NCBI GenBank assembly: GCA_025923995.1
Contig: JAICEW010000003.1
Coordinates: 1 to 61,048, forward strand
Source: Vicinamibacteria bacterium
GTDB taxonomy: Bacteria > Acidobacteriota > Vicinamibacteria > Fen-336
DNA length: 61,048 nt
Direction of reading: 5' to 3'
The notes beneath the pieces are model-generated. The model saw nothing but the letters and a program-made list of their open reading frames with translations. It was not told the DNA's origin and did not search any database. This document shows, one piece after another, positions 9,171 to 21,602 of the stretch. A program made the position numbers and the translations under genes. Position 1 is the first letter of the stretch; every line of letters begins with the position of its first letter.

Positions 9171-10778
9171 CTATTCCACCGGCAGCTCGTACGCGGCTGC
9201 CTCGCGATCGTTGCGGACGACGAGAAGCCGGCCCGCCAGCGCGGGCGGGTTCCACGTCTTGCCCTCGAGCGCCTGGAAACGCGTCAGCTCTCGCAGCCCG
9301 TCCGGGGACGGATCGATGAGGACGATCTCGCCGTCCTCGGTCTGCACGATCAACAGCCGGCCCGCCAGCAGCATCTGGCCGTGACCGTACCGGCCGTCCT
9401 TCCATCGCCGCTCGCCCGAGGCCGGATCGATGCACGTGAGGACGCCGTCGTCCAGGCCGTACACGAGGCCCTCGTGGCGGATCAGGTTCCCGAACTTGGA
9501 CTTGAGCCGCGGGCTCTCCCATTCCATGGTCGCGGCCATCGCGCCCCCGTTCGCGGCCACGCGATACGACTTGCTGCCGACCCCGTATCCGACCGAGACC
9601 AGCAGCCGGTCGCCGCCCAGCGGCAGCGGCATGGTCACGTTCGGCTGCCCGCTGGGGAACGGGTGCTCCCACAGCATCGCGCCGGTGCTCGGATCGTGCG
9701 CGGCGAGCGAGCCCTGGTTGAGGATCACCACCTGCCGCCGTCCGGCGAGTGTCAGCAGCAGGGGCGAGCTGTAGCTGGACCGGTCGGAGCCGCCGGCCCA
9801 CGCCGGCTCGCCGCTGGCGGCGTCGTAGGCCACGAGCGAGCGGCCGCCCTGCCCGCCCGCGCTCACGATCACGCGGCCGTCGACCACCAGCGGCGACGCG
9901 CTCTTGCCCCACTCGGGTGACGTCGCGTCGTGCTCCGCGAGCACGTCGTGCCGCCAGAGGCGGCGGCCGGTGGCGAGGTCGAGCGCGTTCAGGACGCCGG
10001 TCGCGCCCATCGTGAAGACGCGCCCCCGGTCGATCGTCGGCGTCGCGCGCGGACCCACGCCCGCGATCGTCGTCGCGTAGCGCACCGCGTCACCGTGAGA
10101 CCAGAGGGCGCGTCCGCTGGCCACGTCGTAGGCGACCACCCGCTCGTCCGGCCCGCGCTGCTCCTGGGTGATCGCCACGCCGTCGGCGACCGCGAACCCG
10201 GACCAGCCTTCTCCCACCGGCTGGCGCCAGCGCTCGCGCGGCGGGTGCGCGCGCCAGTCGCGCGCCAGCCGGGGGGCGTCGATCGTCGCGTCGCGGTCCG
10301 GGCCCAGGTACTGCGGGAACGCGGGCCGGTCGGAGGACGCGGCCGGAGCAGGACTCGCGAGCGTGGGCGGCGGCGCGGGCGCCTCCGGAGCGGAGGGCGT
10401 CGCGGCGGGAGATGGAGTTGGCGTCGCGAGGGGTGCGGCCGGCGGAACCGTCGGAAGGGGCGGCAGCGCGTCGCCGTGCTCGGCCCAGCGGGACTCGAAG
10501 ACCGGCAGCAGGTCCCCCGTCACGCCGCGGACGCGGAAGAGCGCGGCGAAGACGGCCCCGGCCAGCGCCACGCCTCCCAGCCCGGCCAGGCGCACGCGCC
10601 ACGGCAGGCGCGACAGGAAGGCCAGCCACAGCGTGAGCAGCAGGCACGCCAGGATCACCACCGCGCCGGTGCGCGTGTTGCGCTGCTGCCCGCTCGCCTC
10701 GCCGACGGACCAGATGACGGCGACCGCGCCGAGCGCCAGGGCGAGGACGAGGAGTGCCGGCCAGAGGCGTGGTTTCAC
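9171..10778 (-). CDS. PQQ-like beta-propeller protein with N-terminal TM segments
   Basis: Repeated VVAYDVASGRALW / LNALDLATGRRLWRH blades; GTG start at 10778. Confidence 0.8.
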   Translation of the reverse strand: MKPRLWPALLVLALALGAVAVIWSVGEASGQQRNTRTGAVVILACLLLTLWLAFLSRLPWRVRLAGLGGVALAGAVFAALFRVRGVTGDLLPVFESRWAEHGDALPPLPTVPPAAPLATPTPSPAATPSAPEAPAPPPTLASPAPAASSDRPAFPQYLGPDRDATIDAPRLARDWRAHPPRERWRQPVGEGWSGFAVADGVAITQEQRGPDERVVAYDVASGRALWSHGDAVRYATTIAGVGPRATPTIDRGRVFTMGATGVLNALDLATGRRLWRHDVLAEHDATSPEWGKSASPLVVDGRVIVSAGGQGGRSLVAYDAASGEPAWAGGSDRSSYSSPLLLTLAGRRQVVILNQGSLAAHDPSTGAMLWEHPFPSGQPNVTMPLPLGGDRLLVSVGYGVGSKSYRVAANGGAMAATMEWESPRLKSKFGNLIRHEGLVYGLDDGVLTCIDPASGERRWKDGRYGHGQMLLAGRLLIVQTEDGEIVLIDPSPDGLRELTRFQALEGKTWNPPALAGRLLVVRNDREAAAYELPVE

Positions 10779-10810
10779 GCGGGCAAGCGTAGCCGAAGAC
10801 GAGGCGAGGC

Positions 10811-12502
10811 TCAGAACCGGGATGCGCTCAGCTTCACGTCCGAGCGCGCCCAGGCCTTCGCGAGCCGGGCTTCCACGAGCGCCGCGTCCGCGTCGCGTTT
10901 CTGCGCGCGGAGCGCCAGCGAGAGGCCGAAGAGCGACCAGCCGTTCTCGGGGTTGCGCCGCAGGTCGTCCCAGTAGACCGTCTCGGCCTCCCGCGGCCGG
11001 CCGGCCTCCAGCAGCACGGCCGCGAGGGCGTGGCGGACCGGGTAGTGCCACTCCGCGGGCTCCGTGTAGACGAGCCCGTCCTCCAGGCGCACGCCGCGCT
11101 CCAGGTGGGCGATGGCGCGGTCGTAGTCCTTGCGCTTCGCGGCCAGCTCCCCCGCCAGCACCTCCGGCGCGATCGCGAAGATGGCCGCGGCCTTGTTGGG
11201 CGAGAAGAGCGTGAAGTCCAGTGCCGGGTCGGCGGCGATGCGGCGCACCTCGGCCAGGTCCTTCTCCGCCTCCTCGATCTGGCCCTTGCCCGCGTGCGCC
11301 AGGCCGCGGGCGTACTGCCACGTGCCCTTCAGGTAGAGGAAGCGGTCGGGCGGCGCGGTCTCCGCCAGCATCTCGTCCCATCGCCCGAAGCGCGTGAGCG
11401 CGTAGTACGGCACCAGCTTGAAGCCGGCCAGCAGGGGCAGGCCGTCCATCGCCTCGTCGGTCACCTTCGCCGCGACCTTGCGCGCGGCGTCGATCGCCGC
11501 CTGGCTGCGGCCCTCCATGCTCGCGGCCGACCAGAGGAAGTGGATGTTGTGCGGGTAGTAGCCCATGGGGTAGATGCCCTGGGCCCGGCACTGCGCGATG
11601 TAGTCCTCGTCCGCGAGGATCGCCTTCTCGTTCGCGGCGGACGCGTCCGCGTAGCGGCCGACGCGCATGTAGATGTGCGATGGCATGTGCACGATGTGTC
11701 CCGCGCCTGGCATCAGCGCGAGCAGGCGGTCGGCGGCGGCCTCGGCGCGGGCGGCCTGCGCGGTCGGCTCCAGCAGGTGGATGTAGAGGTGGTTCGCTCC
11801 CGGATGGCTCGGATTGCGCTTCAGGACGGACTCGACGACCGCGACCGCCTCGGGCGTCTCGGCGTAGGCCGTGCCGTCCGGCATCCAGTAGCCCCACGGC
11901 CGCAGGTCCATCACCGCCTCGGCGTAGAGCGTCGCCGCATCGAGGTCCGCCGGGTAGCGCTTCATCACGGACTTCATGGCGTCCGCGTAGGCGCGGTCGC
12001 GCGCCGCGCGGTCCTCCGCCCTGCCGGAATACCGTTGCGCCACGGCGTCGATGTACGCGCGCTCGCGCGGCGTCGCGTTCGCCTGCAGCGACACCGCCTT
12101 CTGCGCGAGCTCGTGCGCCTTGGGCTCGTCCTCCGGCGCCATTGGCACGTTGATGTTCGGGCCCAGGACGAGGGCCTGCCCCCAGTAAGCCATCGCGCAC
12201 GCCGGATCGAGCCGCGCGGCTTCGCGGAACGAGCGGCCGGCCTCCGCGTGGTTGAAGCCGTACGAGAGGCGCAGCCCCTGGTCGACGAACCGCTGCGCCT
12301 GGCGCGAGCGGGTCGTGACCGGGAACGTGTGCGTGCCGAGGTTCTGCAGGCGCGGGGCCAGCTCGCCGGTCGGGGCCGGCTTCTCCGTCTCGGCGGTCGA
12401 CTCGTAGTGCTTGTGCTGGGTGGTCTGGGCGGTCGCGCTGGGGGCCAGGGCCAGCGCGGCGATCGCCAGGGCGGAGACGAGGGCCGACGGGGAGGACTTC
12501 AT
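10811..12502 (-). CDS. Secreted tetratricopeptide-repeat protein
   Basis: Signal peptide and TPR helices (GFNHAEAGRSFREAARLDPACAMAYWGQA). Confidence 0.8.
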   Translation of the reverse strand: MKSSPSALVSALAIAALALAPSATAQTTQHKHYESTAETEKPAPTGELAPRLQNLGTHTFPVTTRSRQAQRFVDQGLRLSYGFNHAEAGRSFREAARLDPACAMAYWGQALVLGPNINVPMAPEDEPKAHELAQKAVSLQANATPRERAYIDAVAQRYSGRAEDRAARDRAYADAMKSVMKRYPADLDAATLYAEAVMDLRPWGYWMPDGTAYAETPEAVAVVESVLKRNPSHPGANHLYIHLLEPTAQAARAEAAADRLLALMPGAGHIVHMPSHIYMRVGRYADASAANEKAILADEDYIAQCRAQGIYPMGYYPHNIHFLWSAASMEGRSQAAIDAARKVAAKVTDEAMDGLPLLAGFKLVPYYALTRFGRWDEMLAETAPPDRFLYLKGTWQYARGLAHAGKGQIEEAEKDLAEVRRIAADPALDFTLFSPNKAAAIFAIAPEVLAGELAAKRKDYDRAIAHLERGVRLEDGLVYTEPAEWHYPVRHALAAVLLEAGRPREAETVYWDDLRRNPENGWSLFGLSLALRAQKRDADAALVEARLAKAWARSDVKLSASRF

Positions 12503-12538
12503 GGGCGTGAAGTCTAGCCCGCCGGCCCCGGGTTGCGG

Positions 12539-13321
12539 CTAGTCGAGGTGCAGGCCGCCGTTGCGCGTCTCGATGCGCAGGGGCGCGCCGCCTCGCCCCA
12601 GGTCGACGTCGAGCTTCTTGCCGTCGAACTGGCGGCGCAGGTCCTCCGGGGCATGGATGCCGCCGTTGACCGTGCTGGTCCGCAGGTGGGCGTTGTAGTC
12701 GTCGGGGATCTGCACGTGCACGCCGCCGTTCGCCGTCTCGATGTCGAGCGACTCGCCGTCCCAGGAGTCGCCGCTGAGCTGCACGTGCACGCCGCCGTTC
12801 TGGGTCCGCGCGGTGACCTTGCCGCCCATGGCGTCGAGGTGCACGCCGCCGTTGACGGTGCGCGCGTCCACCGTTCCGGCCAGGCCACGCAGATGGAGGC
12901 CGCCGTTCTTCGACTCGAGCGACAGCGTCGACCCGCGGGGGACCTCCAGGCGGAAGCTGGCCCAGGCCCGGCCGGCCGTCGTCGCCCGGATCACGTCCTC
13001 GGTCGCGACGCGCACCGCGGCCGCGTGCGACTTCGCCTCCGCCAACGTGTCGGCGTCCGCGACCACCTTCACGCGCAGCCGGACCTCGTTGCGGTCCCAG
13101 CCCACGACCTCGATGCCGCCGTTGGGCATCGAGTCCACGGCGATCGGCGCGCCGGTGGCCGCCCAGGTGGCCTCGCGCACCTCGCAGTGGCGCTCCCTGG
13201 AGGAGCCCCAACCCTTGTCGTGGCACCATTCGGCGTCCGGCACCGTACGGAACGCGACCTCCGCGGAGGCCGGCAGGCCCAGGCCCAGCATCGCGACGAA
13301 CGTCCAAAGGACAGAACGCAT
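12539..13321 (-). CDS. DUF4097-like adhesin/beta-strand repeat protein
   Basis: Signal peptide followed by repeated NGG[VLI]H motifs. Confidence 0.75.
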   Translation of the reverse strand: MRSVLWTFVAMLGLGLPASAEVAFRTVPDAEWCHDKGWGSSRERHCEVREATWAATGAPIAVDSMPNGGIEVVGWDRNEVRLRVKVVADADTLAEAKSHAAAVRVATEDVIRATTAGRAWASFRLEVPRGSTLSLESKNGGLHLRGLAGTVDARTVNGGVHLDAMGGKVTARTQNGGVHVQLSGDSWDGESLDIETANGGVHVQIPDDYNAHLRTSTVNGGIHAPEDLRRQFDGKKLDVDLGRGGAPLRIETRNGGLHLD

Positions 13322-13387
13322 GGCTCGCCTCCTCCGCGGTTTCGCGACCGCCGAACGTGAGACGCCCGGACCGGTCGAGGGGTTGCC

Positions 13388-14350
13388 TCAGTCCTGGAGG
13401 CGGGATCTCAGGGCGGCCAGGTCGTCGTCCTTGAGGGCCTGGGCCCGGAGCCTGGGGTTCAGGGACAGCGCGCGCTGCAGCACGGTCCAGGCCTCGTCGC
13501 CCACGCCGTTGGCCTGGAGGATGACCGCCAGGTCGTAGAGGACCTCCGGAAGCATCGACGGCGTCTTCTCGGCCATCTCGGCCGTCCGTCGCTGCCAGCG
13601 CAGCGCCTCCGGGTACTGCCTGCTGGTGAACGCGGTCCAGCCCCGGGTCCAGGTGTCGTTCACGATCGCGAGACGCGTCACCCGCGCGATCTCGGACATG
13701 GGGTCGGGATGGTCGTCCACGCGCACGTCCACCGCGCGGTCGGTGAAGCCGTTGTAGCCGCCGCGGGCGCGTGCCACCAGCACCGCGGCCGACTGGCGTC
13801 CGCGCGCGTCGCCGCCGGCGGCATCCCCCGCCAGCAGGGCCTCGAGCAGCCGCTCCGCGAGCGGCCTCCCCTTCGTCTCCAGGAACCGCTTCTCGAGGGC
13901 GGCCACGACCGCCTCACCCGCGAGGATGTTGCCCTGAACCGCGTACCCCGGGCCGGTGCGCCCACCCGCCCACGCGGTGCTGCGGGGGCCGGTGTGCGTG
14001 GCCGATGCCCCGTCCGCCGCCACGATGCCCACCTGCCGGCCGTCGCGTCCGTCGTCCGCGCGCAGGAGCACGTCGAGCGTTTCGCGGGCCGACGCACCGC
14101 GCTCGAGCAGCTCGAGCCCGCGTGGCCCGAACGTCGTGTTGGCGTTGGACTGCGTCGCCACCGCGCCCACGCCCGCTTTGGCCCAGGGCACGACCGACCC
14201 CACGGCGAAGAACCGGCTGGCGACCGCCACCCCGACCTCTCCCGCCTCGGGGTCGGCGGCCACGATCGAGAAGGTGGAAGGCCGCGGGGGCTCGGCCAGG
14301 GCGGACGCCGCGAGGCCGGTCGCGGCCAGGAGAAACGCGATCCTCTTCAT
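13388..14350 (-). CDS. DUF1028 domain protein (Ntn-hydrolase-like) with C-terminal TPR-like region
   Basis: TFSIVAADPEAGEVGVAVASRFFAVGSVVPWAKAGVGAVATQS is the DUF1028 signature. Confidence 0.9.
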   Translation of the reverse strand: MKRIAFLLAATGLAASALAEPPRPSTFSIVAADPEAGEVGVAVASRFFAVGSVVPWAKAGVGAVATQSNANTTFGPRGLELLERGASARETLDVLLRADDGRDGRQVGIVAADGASATHTGPRSTAWAGGRTGPGYAVQGNILAGEAVVAALEKRFLETKGRPLAERLLEALLAGDAAGGDARGRQSAAVLVARARGGYNGFTDRAVDVRVDDHPDPMSEIARVTRLAIVNDTWTRGWTAFTSRQYPEALRWQRRTAEMAEKTPSMLPEVLYDLAVILQANGVGDEAWTVLQRALSLNPRLRAQALKDDDLAALRSRLQD

Positions 14351-14516
14351 GGCGCGGCACACTACCACCGGACCGCGAACCGTGATAAGCTCCGTGCCTG
14401 CATAGTTGCCGTTGCTAAGGCGCGCCGAAACGCCCGTCCACTGTGGCCGGTCCCGCTCGTGAACGCCCGTAGAAACGCTGACAACTAGGCGAAGGGTCGA
14501 AGGAGGCCCGTCGTTC

Positions 14517-14717
14517 ATGATCGAAGGTACCGTCAAGTGGTTCAACGAGTCCAAGGGTTTTGGTTTCCTGTCGCGTGAGGGTGGTCCGGACGTGTTCGTC
14601 CACCACTCCGAGATCCGCGCGGAGGGTTTCCGCACCCTGAACGAGGGTGATCGTGTGCGTTTCGACGTGGTGGACAGCCCCAAGGGGCCGCGCGCCGCCA
14701 ACGTCCAGCGCGTCTGA
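14517..14717 (+). CDS. Cold-shock protein (CspA family)
   Basis: [41 protein letters not shown]. Confidence 0.97.
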   Translation: MIEGTVKWFNESKGFGFLSREGGPDVFVHHSEIRAEGFRTLNEGDRVRFDVVDSPKGPRAANVQRV

Positions 14718-14740
14718 CGCTCTCGTAGGAGCTCGTTCCG

Positions 14741-14777
14741 AAAACGGCCGGGGCCGGCGCCCCGGCCGTTTTCTTTT
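14741..14777 (+). terminator. Rho-independent terminator after csp gene
   Basis: 13-bp perfect stem AAAACGGCCGGGG/CCCCGGCCGTTTT, 6-nt loop, followed by CTTTT. Confidence 0.9.
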
Positions 14778-14801
14778 GCATGCGAGAGTTCCGGGGATTC
14801 C

Positions 14802-16739
14802 GTGAAGTACTGCGATACCTGCCACTCGGCCTACCCCGACGACTTCAACATCTGTCCGCGCGACCAGGGCGCGCTGCGCCAGGCGGCCGACCTCGTCCCC
14901 GGCATGGTGATCCGCGGCAAGTACGAGGTCCTCTCGAAGGTCGGTAGCGGCGGGATGGCGTCGGTCTACAAGGCGCGCCACGTCGCGTTCGGCGAGGTGG
15001 TGGCGCTCAAGCTGGTCGGCACCCGGCTCTCGGGCGACGCCGACTTCCTGAAGCGTTTCCGCAACGAGGCCGTGATCACGCGCCGGCTGCAGCACCCCAA
15101 CGCGGTGCGGGTCGAGGACCTGGACGCGACCGAGGACGGCCGCCCCTTCATCGTCATGGAGTACGTGGACGGCCGCAGCCTGCGCGAGCTGGTGCGCAGC
15201 GAGGGGCCGCAGCCGCTGGCCCGCGCCGTTTCGGTTTCGCGCCAGGTGTGCGCCGCCCTGGCGGCCGCGCACGCGCTGGGCATCACCCATCGCGACATCA
15301 AGCCCGATAACATCCTGCTCGGGCGCGGGCCCGACGGCGCCGAGCACGTGAAGGTGCTCGACTTCGGCATCGCGAAGGTGCGCGAGGCCTCCGAGGGCGC
15401 GGGCGAGGGGTACACCCCGACGCGCACGGGCATGATCGTGGGCACGCCGCAGTACATCTCCCCCGAGCAGGCCATGGGCAAGCGTGGGGACGAGGTGGAC
15501 GGCCGCGCCGACCTGTACTCGCTCGGCGTCGTGCTGTACGAGATGGTCACGGGCCGGCTGCCCTTCCACTCCGACACCGCGATGGGCATGCTGCTGCACC
15601 ACCTGCAGACGGCCCCCACTCCGCCCAACCTGGCCCGGCCGGACCTCGAGATCCCGGCGCCCCTCACCGACGTGCTCATGCGCGCGCTGCAGAAGGACCG
15701 CGACCAGCGCTACGGGAGCGCGACCGAGATGCTGGCGGCGCTCGACAGCGTGGCGGCGATGCCGCTGCCCGAGGCGCCTCCCCTGGTCTGGCCCGCGGTC
15801 CCGGTGATGACTCCCCCGCCCGTGCGCACGCCGGCCGGGACCTCGACGCCGCGGCCGCTCACGCCGACGGAGCTCGCCCAGATCGAGGCGCAGCCGACGA
15901 AGATGATGCCGTCCACGCCCACGCCGGCGCCCACGATGATGCAGGGCACGCCGACCGTGATGCAGCCGCCGCAGGCGCAGCGCCGGCGTCCGTGGTGGCA
16001 GTGGGTGGCCGCCAGCGGCGTCATCGTGTTCGCCATGTGCTCGGGGCTCTGCGCGCGCGCGTGCTCCGACCACGACGAGCGGCCGTCGGCCACCGCGCCG
16101 TCCGTGGCCGAGGTGGTCAAGGAAGCGATGCAGGAGGTCGACGACGACGGCATCAAGGACGCGGTCGAGGAGCGCCTGGAGGCCTCGAAGGCGACGTCCG
16201 AGTACGGGTTCTCCGTGCGGGTCGAGGCGGGCGTGGTGACGCTGGGAGGCGAGGCGCCGTCCTCCACGATCGCCCAGGTGGCGGAGGCGCTGGCCGAGAC
16301 CGTCCCCGGGGTCAAGAGCGTGACCAACCAGATCCGTTCACCCGACGAAGGACGCGGGGCGGGTGCCTCCGGGCGTCACAGGGGCGTGCCGCCGCCGGGC
16401 CCGGTCGGGCCCGTACCACGCGTCTCGCGCGCGCCGGGGACGCCTCCGATCGACCCGAACTCGCCCGAAGGCGAGGCGCTGCGTGAGCTGCTCAAGCGCG
16501 GCCGTGAGGCGCTGGCGGCCGACAAGCCCGAGGAGGCCCTCCGCCACTACGGCACCGCCATGTCGCTCGATCCGGGCAACGAGGAGGCCAACGAGGGCAT
16601 GCAGAAGGCCGCGGCCGCCTGGGGCAGGACGTGGCAGCGCCGCATCCCCTTCCCCCTCGGCCCGCGGGCACGGCCGCAGCCACCCGCCACACCGCCGCCC
16701 GCGCCCCTGCCCTCGCCCAGCCCGACGCCGGAGCCCTGA
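14802..16739 (+). CDS. Ser/Thr protein kinase with N-terminal zinc ribbon, TM segment, BON domain and TPR
   Basis: CDTCHSAYPDDFNICPRD; HRDIKPDNILL, DFGIAK; SEYGFSVRVEAGVVTLGGEAPSSTIAQVAEALAETVPGVKSVTNQI (BON). Confidence 0.9.
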   Translation: MKYCDTCHSAYPDDFNICPRDQGALRQAADLVPGMVIRGKYEVLSKVGSGGMASVYKARHVAFGEVVALKLVGTRLSGDADFLKRFRNEAVITRRLQHPNAVRVEDLDATEDGRPFIVMEYVDGRSLRELVRSEGPQPLARAVSVSRQVCAALAAAHALGITHRDIKPDNILLGRGPDGAEHVKVLDFGIAKVREASEGAGEGYTPTRTGMIVGTPQYISPEQAMGKRGDEVDGRADLYSLGVVLYEMVTGRLPFHSDTAMGMLLHHLQTAPTPPNLARPDLEIPAPLTDVLMRALQKDRDQRYGSATEMLAALDSVAAMPLPEAPPLVWPAVPVMTPPPVRTPAGTSTPRPLTPTELAQIEAQPTKMMPSTPTPAPTMMQGTPTVMQPPQAQRRRPWWQWVAASGVIVFAMCSGLCARACSDHDERPSATAPSVAEVVKEAMQEVDDDGIKDAVEERLEASKATSEYGFSVRVEAGVVTLGGEAPSSTIAQVAEALAETVPGVKSVTNQIRSPDEGRGAGASGRHRGVPPPGPVGPVPRVSRAPGTPPIDPNSPEGEALRELLKRGREALAADKPEEALRHYGTAMSLDPGNEEANEGMQKAAAAWGRTWQRRIPFPLGPRARPQPPATPPPAPLPSPSPTPEP

Positions 16740-16746
16740 CTCGCGG

Positions 16747-16751
<5 letters not shown>
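16735..16751. other. Small hairpin carrying both stop codons of two convergent kinase genes
   Basis: CCTGAC-TCGCG-GTCAGG inverted repeat. Confidence 0.4.
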
Positions 16752-19038
<2,287 letters not shown>

Positions 19039-19051
19039 GGGAACGGCTAGT

Positions 19052-20167
19052 CTAACGCCTCTCCTGGGCCGGATCGCCGCCGACGCAGATCGCGTCTTCC
19101 GGGATCCGCTTGCGATAGTCGTCGCCGCGCTGGTACGCCGACACGTGCACCCGCGGCTGCCTCGGCCAGGTGCGCCGCCGCCACAGGTTCATGCGCCGTC
19201 CCCAACGTCCCCTGGCCATGTCGTAGTGCTTCTTCCAGACCAGCTCGGCGACGTGCCAGAAGCCCTTCAGCGACTCGTGCATCGGAGCAGGCGTCGCGGG
19301 TTGCGGTGCGCCCGGCGCCAGGAGGGCGTCGCGACGTCCGCGATCACAGATGAGGCCCGCCTTCTCGGCCTCCTCCACCATCCAGCGCAGCGCCACGTCG
19401 GAAAGGCCTGTCTCGGCGTACCCGCCACCGACGTCGCAGTGGACGCCCGGGAACCAGACCTGCTCCTCGTCCACGGGGCCGTGCTCCTTCATCGACGGCG
19501 ACCGTCGCCAGAGGTTCGTGCGGAAGAACGCGCGCCGTTCGTCGATCGCGATCGCGTGGCGGCCGATGTGGATGCTGGGGTTGTCCGACACGAACGGCAG
19601 CTTGAGGGGGTTCTCCACCCAGCCGACCGAGCTCACGGTGTCCCACACGCCGACGAAGTGCGGCGCGCACCCCGTCCAGGACATGTCCTTCTTGAAGGCC
19701 TCGGCCAGCTCGAAGTACTGCTTGCGGGCCTGCTCGTCGCGCCCCTCGCTCCGCTTGATGCCCATCAGCATGCGGATGGCGTAGGGCACGAGCGGCTCGT
19801 TGTCGGGCCGGATGAGCCCGTACATGTGGAGCAGCGACGCGACCGCGCGGACCGTGTAGGCGCCGCGGCTGAACCCGAACAGGTACACGCGGTCGCCGGG
19901 CTGGTAGGTCCGCATCAAGAAGACGTAGGCGTCTCGCATATCGTCCGCGAGGCCGTAGCCGAAGGCGAGCCCCATGGCCTTGGTGACCTTGCGCGCGAAG
20001 GAGGTGAGCGCGCCCGCCGGCTCCCTCGTGCCCAGGCCCGGGTGGTAGTAGGAGACCTGCGTCTGCGGTTCGTGGGCGAGGATCGAGTAGAGCTTGACGA
20101 CGTTCGTGTTGTTCCTGGCGAACTCGTTCGCCGTACCGTCACAGCACACGACGATGTTCCTGGGCAT
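19052..20167 (-). CDS. DUF2235 domain protein (alpha/beta hydrolase, Tle1-phospholipase-like)
   Basis: MPRNIVVCCDGTANEF..NVVKLYS and YLFGFSRGAYTVRAVA (GxSxG). Confidence 0.9.
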   Translation of the reverse strand: MPRNIVVCCDGTANEFARNNTNVVKLYSILAHEPQTQVSYYHPGLGTREPAGALTSFARKVTKAMGLAFGYGLADDMRDAYVFLMRTYQPGDRVYLFGFSRGAYTVRAVASLLHMYGLIRPDNEPLVPYAIRMLMGIKRSEGRDEQARKQYFELAEAFKKDMSWTGCAPHFVGVWDTVSSVGWVENPLKLPFVSDNPSIHIGRHAIAIDERRAFFRTNLWRRSPSMKEHGPVDEEQVWFPGVHCDVGGGYAETGLSDVALRWMVEEAEKAGLICDRGRRDALLAPGAPQPATPAPMHESLKGFWHVAELVWKKHYDMARGRWGRRMNLWRRRTWPRQPRVHVSAYQRGDDYRKRIPEDAICVGGDPAQERR

Positions 20168-20270
20168 GGGATCCCCTCCAAGCTGCGCGCCGCTGCTGGG
20201 CCGCACATCACGGCCGGCTCACATTTTGGTCCATTCGGGAGAAGGGCGCCCCGGGCCGCGGGGCGGCGGA

Positions 20271-21602
20271 TCAGCGGGCGCCGATCGCGAACAGGTGCTT
20301 GAGCCCGCGCACGAACAGCACGCCGTCCGAGATGGCGGGGCTCGCCATCAGGACCTCGCCCATCGGGTTGGTCGCCAGCCACTCGGGCTTGCGCCCGGCG
20401 CGGACCACGAACACGTCGCCGTCCTCGCCGAGCAGGTAGAGCTTGCCGTCGGCCGCGACCGGCGAGGCGCTGAAGGCTCCGCCCTTCCCCGCCACGCGCT
20501 CCTGGTACAGCCGCTCGCCCGTCTTCGCGTCGTACGCGCTCAGAACGCCCTGGTTGGAGAGGAGGTACAGCAGGTCCTCGTAGACGACCGGCGTCGGCGT
20601 GTAGACCCCGCCGCGCTGCGAGCTCCAGGCGATGAAGTCGCTCGACGTCTTCTCGGCCGGGAGCGTGAGGTCGCCCGTCCCGCCCGGCTTGATGGCGTAG
20701 ATGGGCTGGATGCCGCGGTACCCGTTCGTCACGTAGATGAGGCCGTGGGCCACGATGGGCGTCGGCGTCGTGATCTCGGAGTTGGGGCCCAGCCGCCACA
20801 GCTCCTTGCCGGTCGCCGGGTCGTAAGCGCGGATGAACTTCGTGCCGTGCGTGACGATCTCGTCGCGCGGCGGGCCCTGGTAGACGGTCGGCGATCCCCA
20901 CGACGGGATCTCGTCGCGCTCGGTGCGCCAGGCCTGCGTGCCGTCCTTCAGGCGATACGCGGCGATGAACGAGTCCTTCTGCCGGTCCGCCTGCACGATC
21001 ACCAGGTCCTTGTAGACGACCGGCGAGCTGGCCGCGCCCCACTCGTAGTCGGGGTCGAAGAACCAGCCGGCGTCGATGCGCCCCAGGTCCTGCTTCCAGA
21101 GCAGCTTCCCCTCGAGGTCGTACGCGTACAGGCCCTCGGATGCGAAGTACGCGATCACGACCTTGCCGTCGGTCACCGGCGTGCACGAGGCCTGGCTCGA
21201 CTTGGGATGGCGCTTGGTCTTCGGGACCCCCTCGTGCGCGACGCGGTCCCACTTGAGCTTGCCCGTCCGCTTGTCGATCGCCAGCAGGCGCCAGGAGTGC
21301 TTCGTGACGTCGGCCGAGGGCTCGACGTCGCCGTACAGGCCGTGGCGGAACACTGCGCTCGGGTCGCTGCTCACGGCCGTGGTGACGAACACGGTGTCGC
21401 CCCACACGATCGGGCTCGAGACGGCCAGGCCCGGGATCTCCGTCTTCCAAAGGATGCCGGACGCCTTCGTCGCGTCCCACGTCGTCGCGGTGGGCTTGCC
21501 CAGCGCCACGCCGGACGCGTTGGGTCCCCGGAACGACGGCCAGTCCTGCGCGTGGGCGGCCGCCGGGAAGGCCAGCGCGAGGACGGGCAGCCAGCGCGTC
21601 AT
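20271..21602 (-). CDS. PQQ-like beta-propeller repeat protein, exported
   Basis: DWPSFRGPNASGV N-terminus and multiple propeller blades. Confidence 0.88.
   Translation of the reverse strand: MTRWLPVLALAFPAAAHAQDWPSFRGPNASGVALGKPTATTWDATKASGILWKTEIPGLAVSSPIVWGDTVFVTTAVSSDPSAVFRHGLYGDVEPSADVTKHSWRLLAIDKRTGKLKWDRVAHEGVPKTKRHPKSSQASCTPVTDGKVVIAYFASEGLYAYDLEGKLLWKQDLGRIDAGWFFDPDYEWGAASSPVVYKDLVIVQADRQKDSFIAAYRLKDGTQAWRTERDEIPSWGSPTVYQGPPRDEIVTHGTKFIRAYDPATGKELWRLGPNSEITTPTPIVAHGLIYVTNGYRGIQPIYAIKPGGTGDLTLPAEKTSSDFIAWSSQRGGVYTPTPVVYEDLLYLLSNQGVLSAYDAKTGERLYQERVAGKGGAFSASPVAADGKLYLLGEDGDVFVVRAGRKPEWLATNPMGEVLMASPAISDGVLFVRGLKHLFAIGAR

Noticed and set aside
12560-12940. Periodic GCCGCCGTT repeats resembling a repeat array
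   Set aside because: In-frame coding repeats of NGG[VLI]H motifs, not CRISPR; no constant spacer architecture
9171-13307. Single 1378-aa ORF as one giant protein
   Set aside because: Upstream part is out-of-frame shadow of the TPR and DUF4097-like genes; real propeller gene starts at GTG 10778
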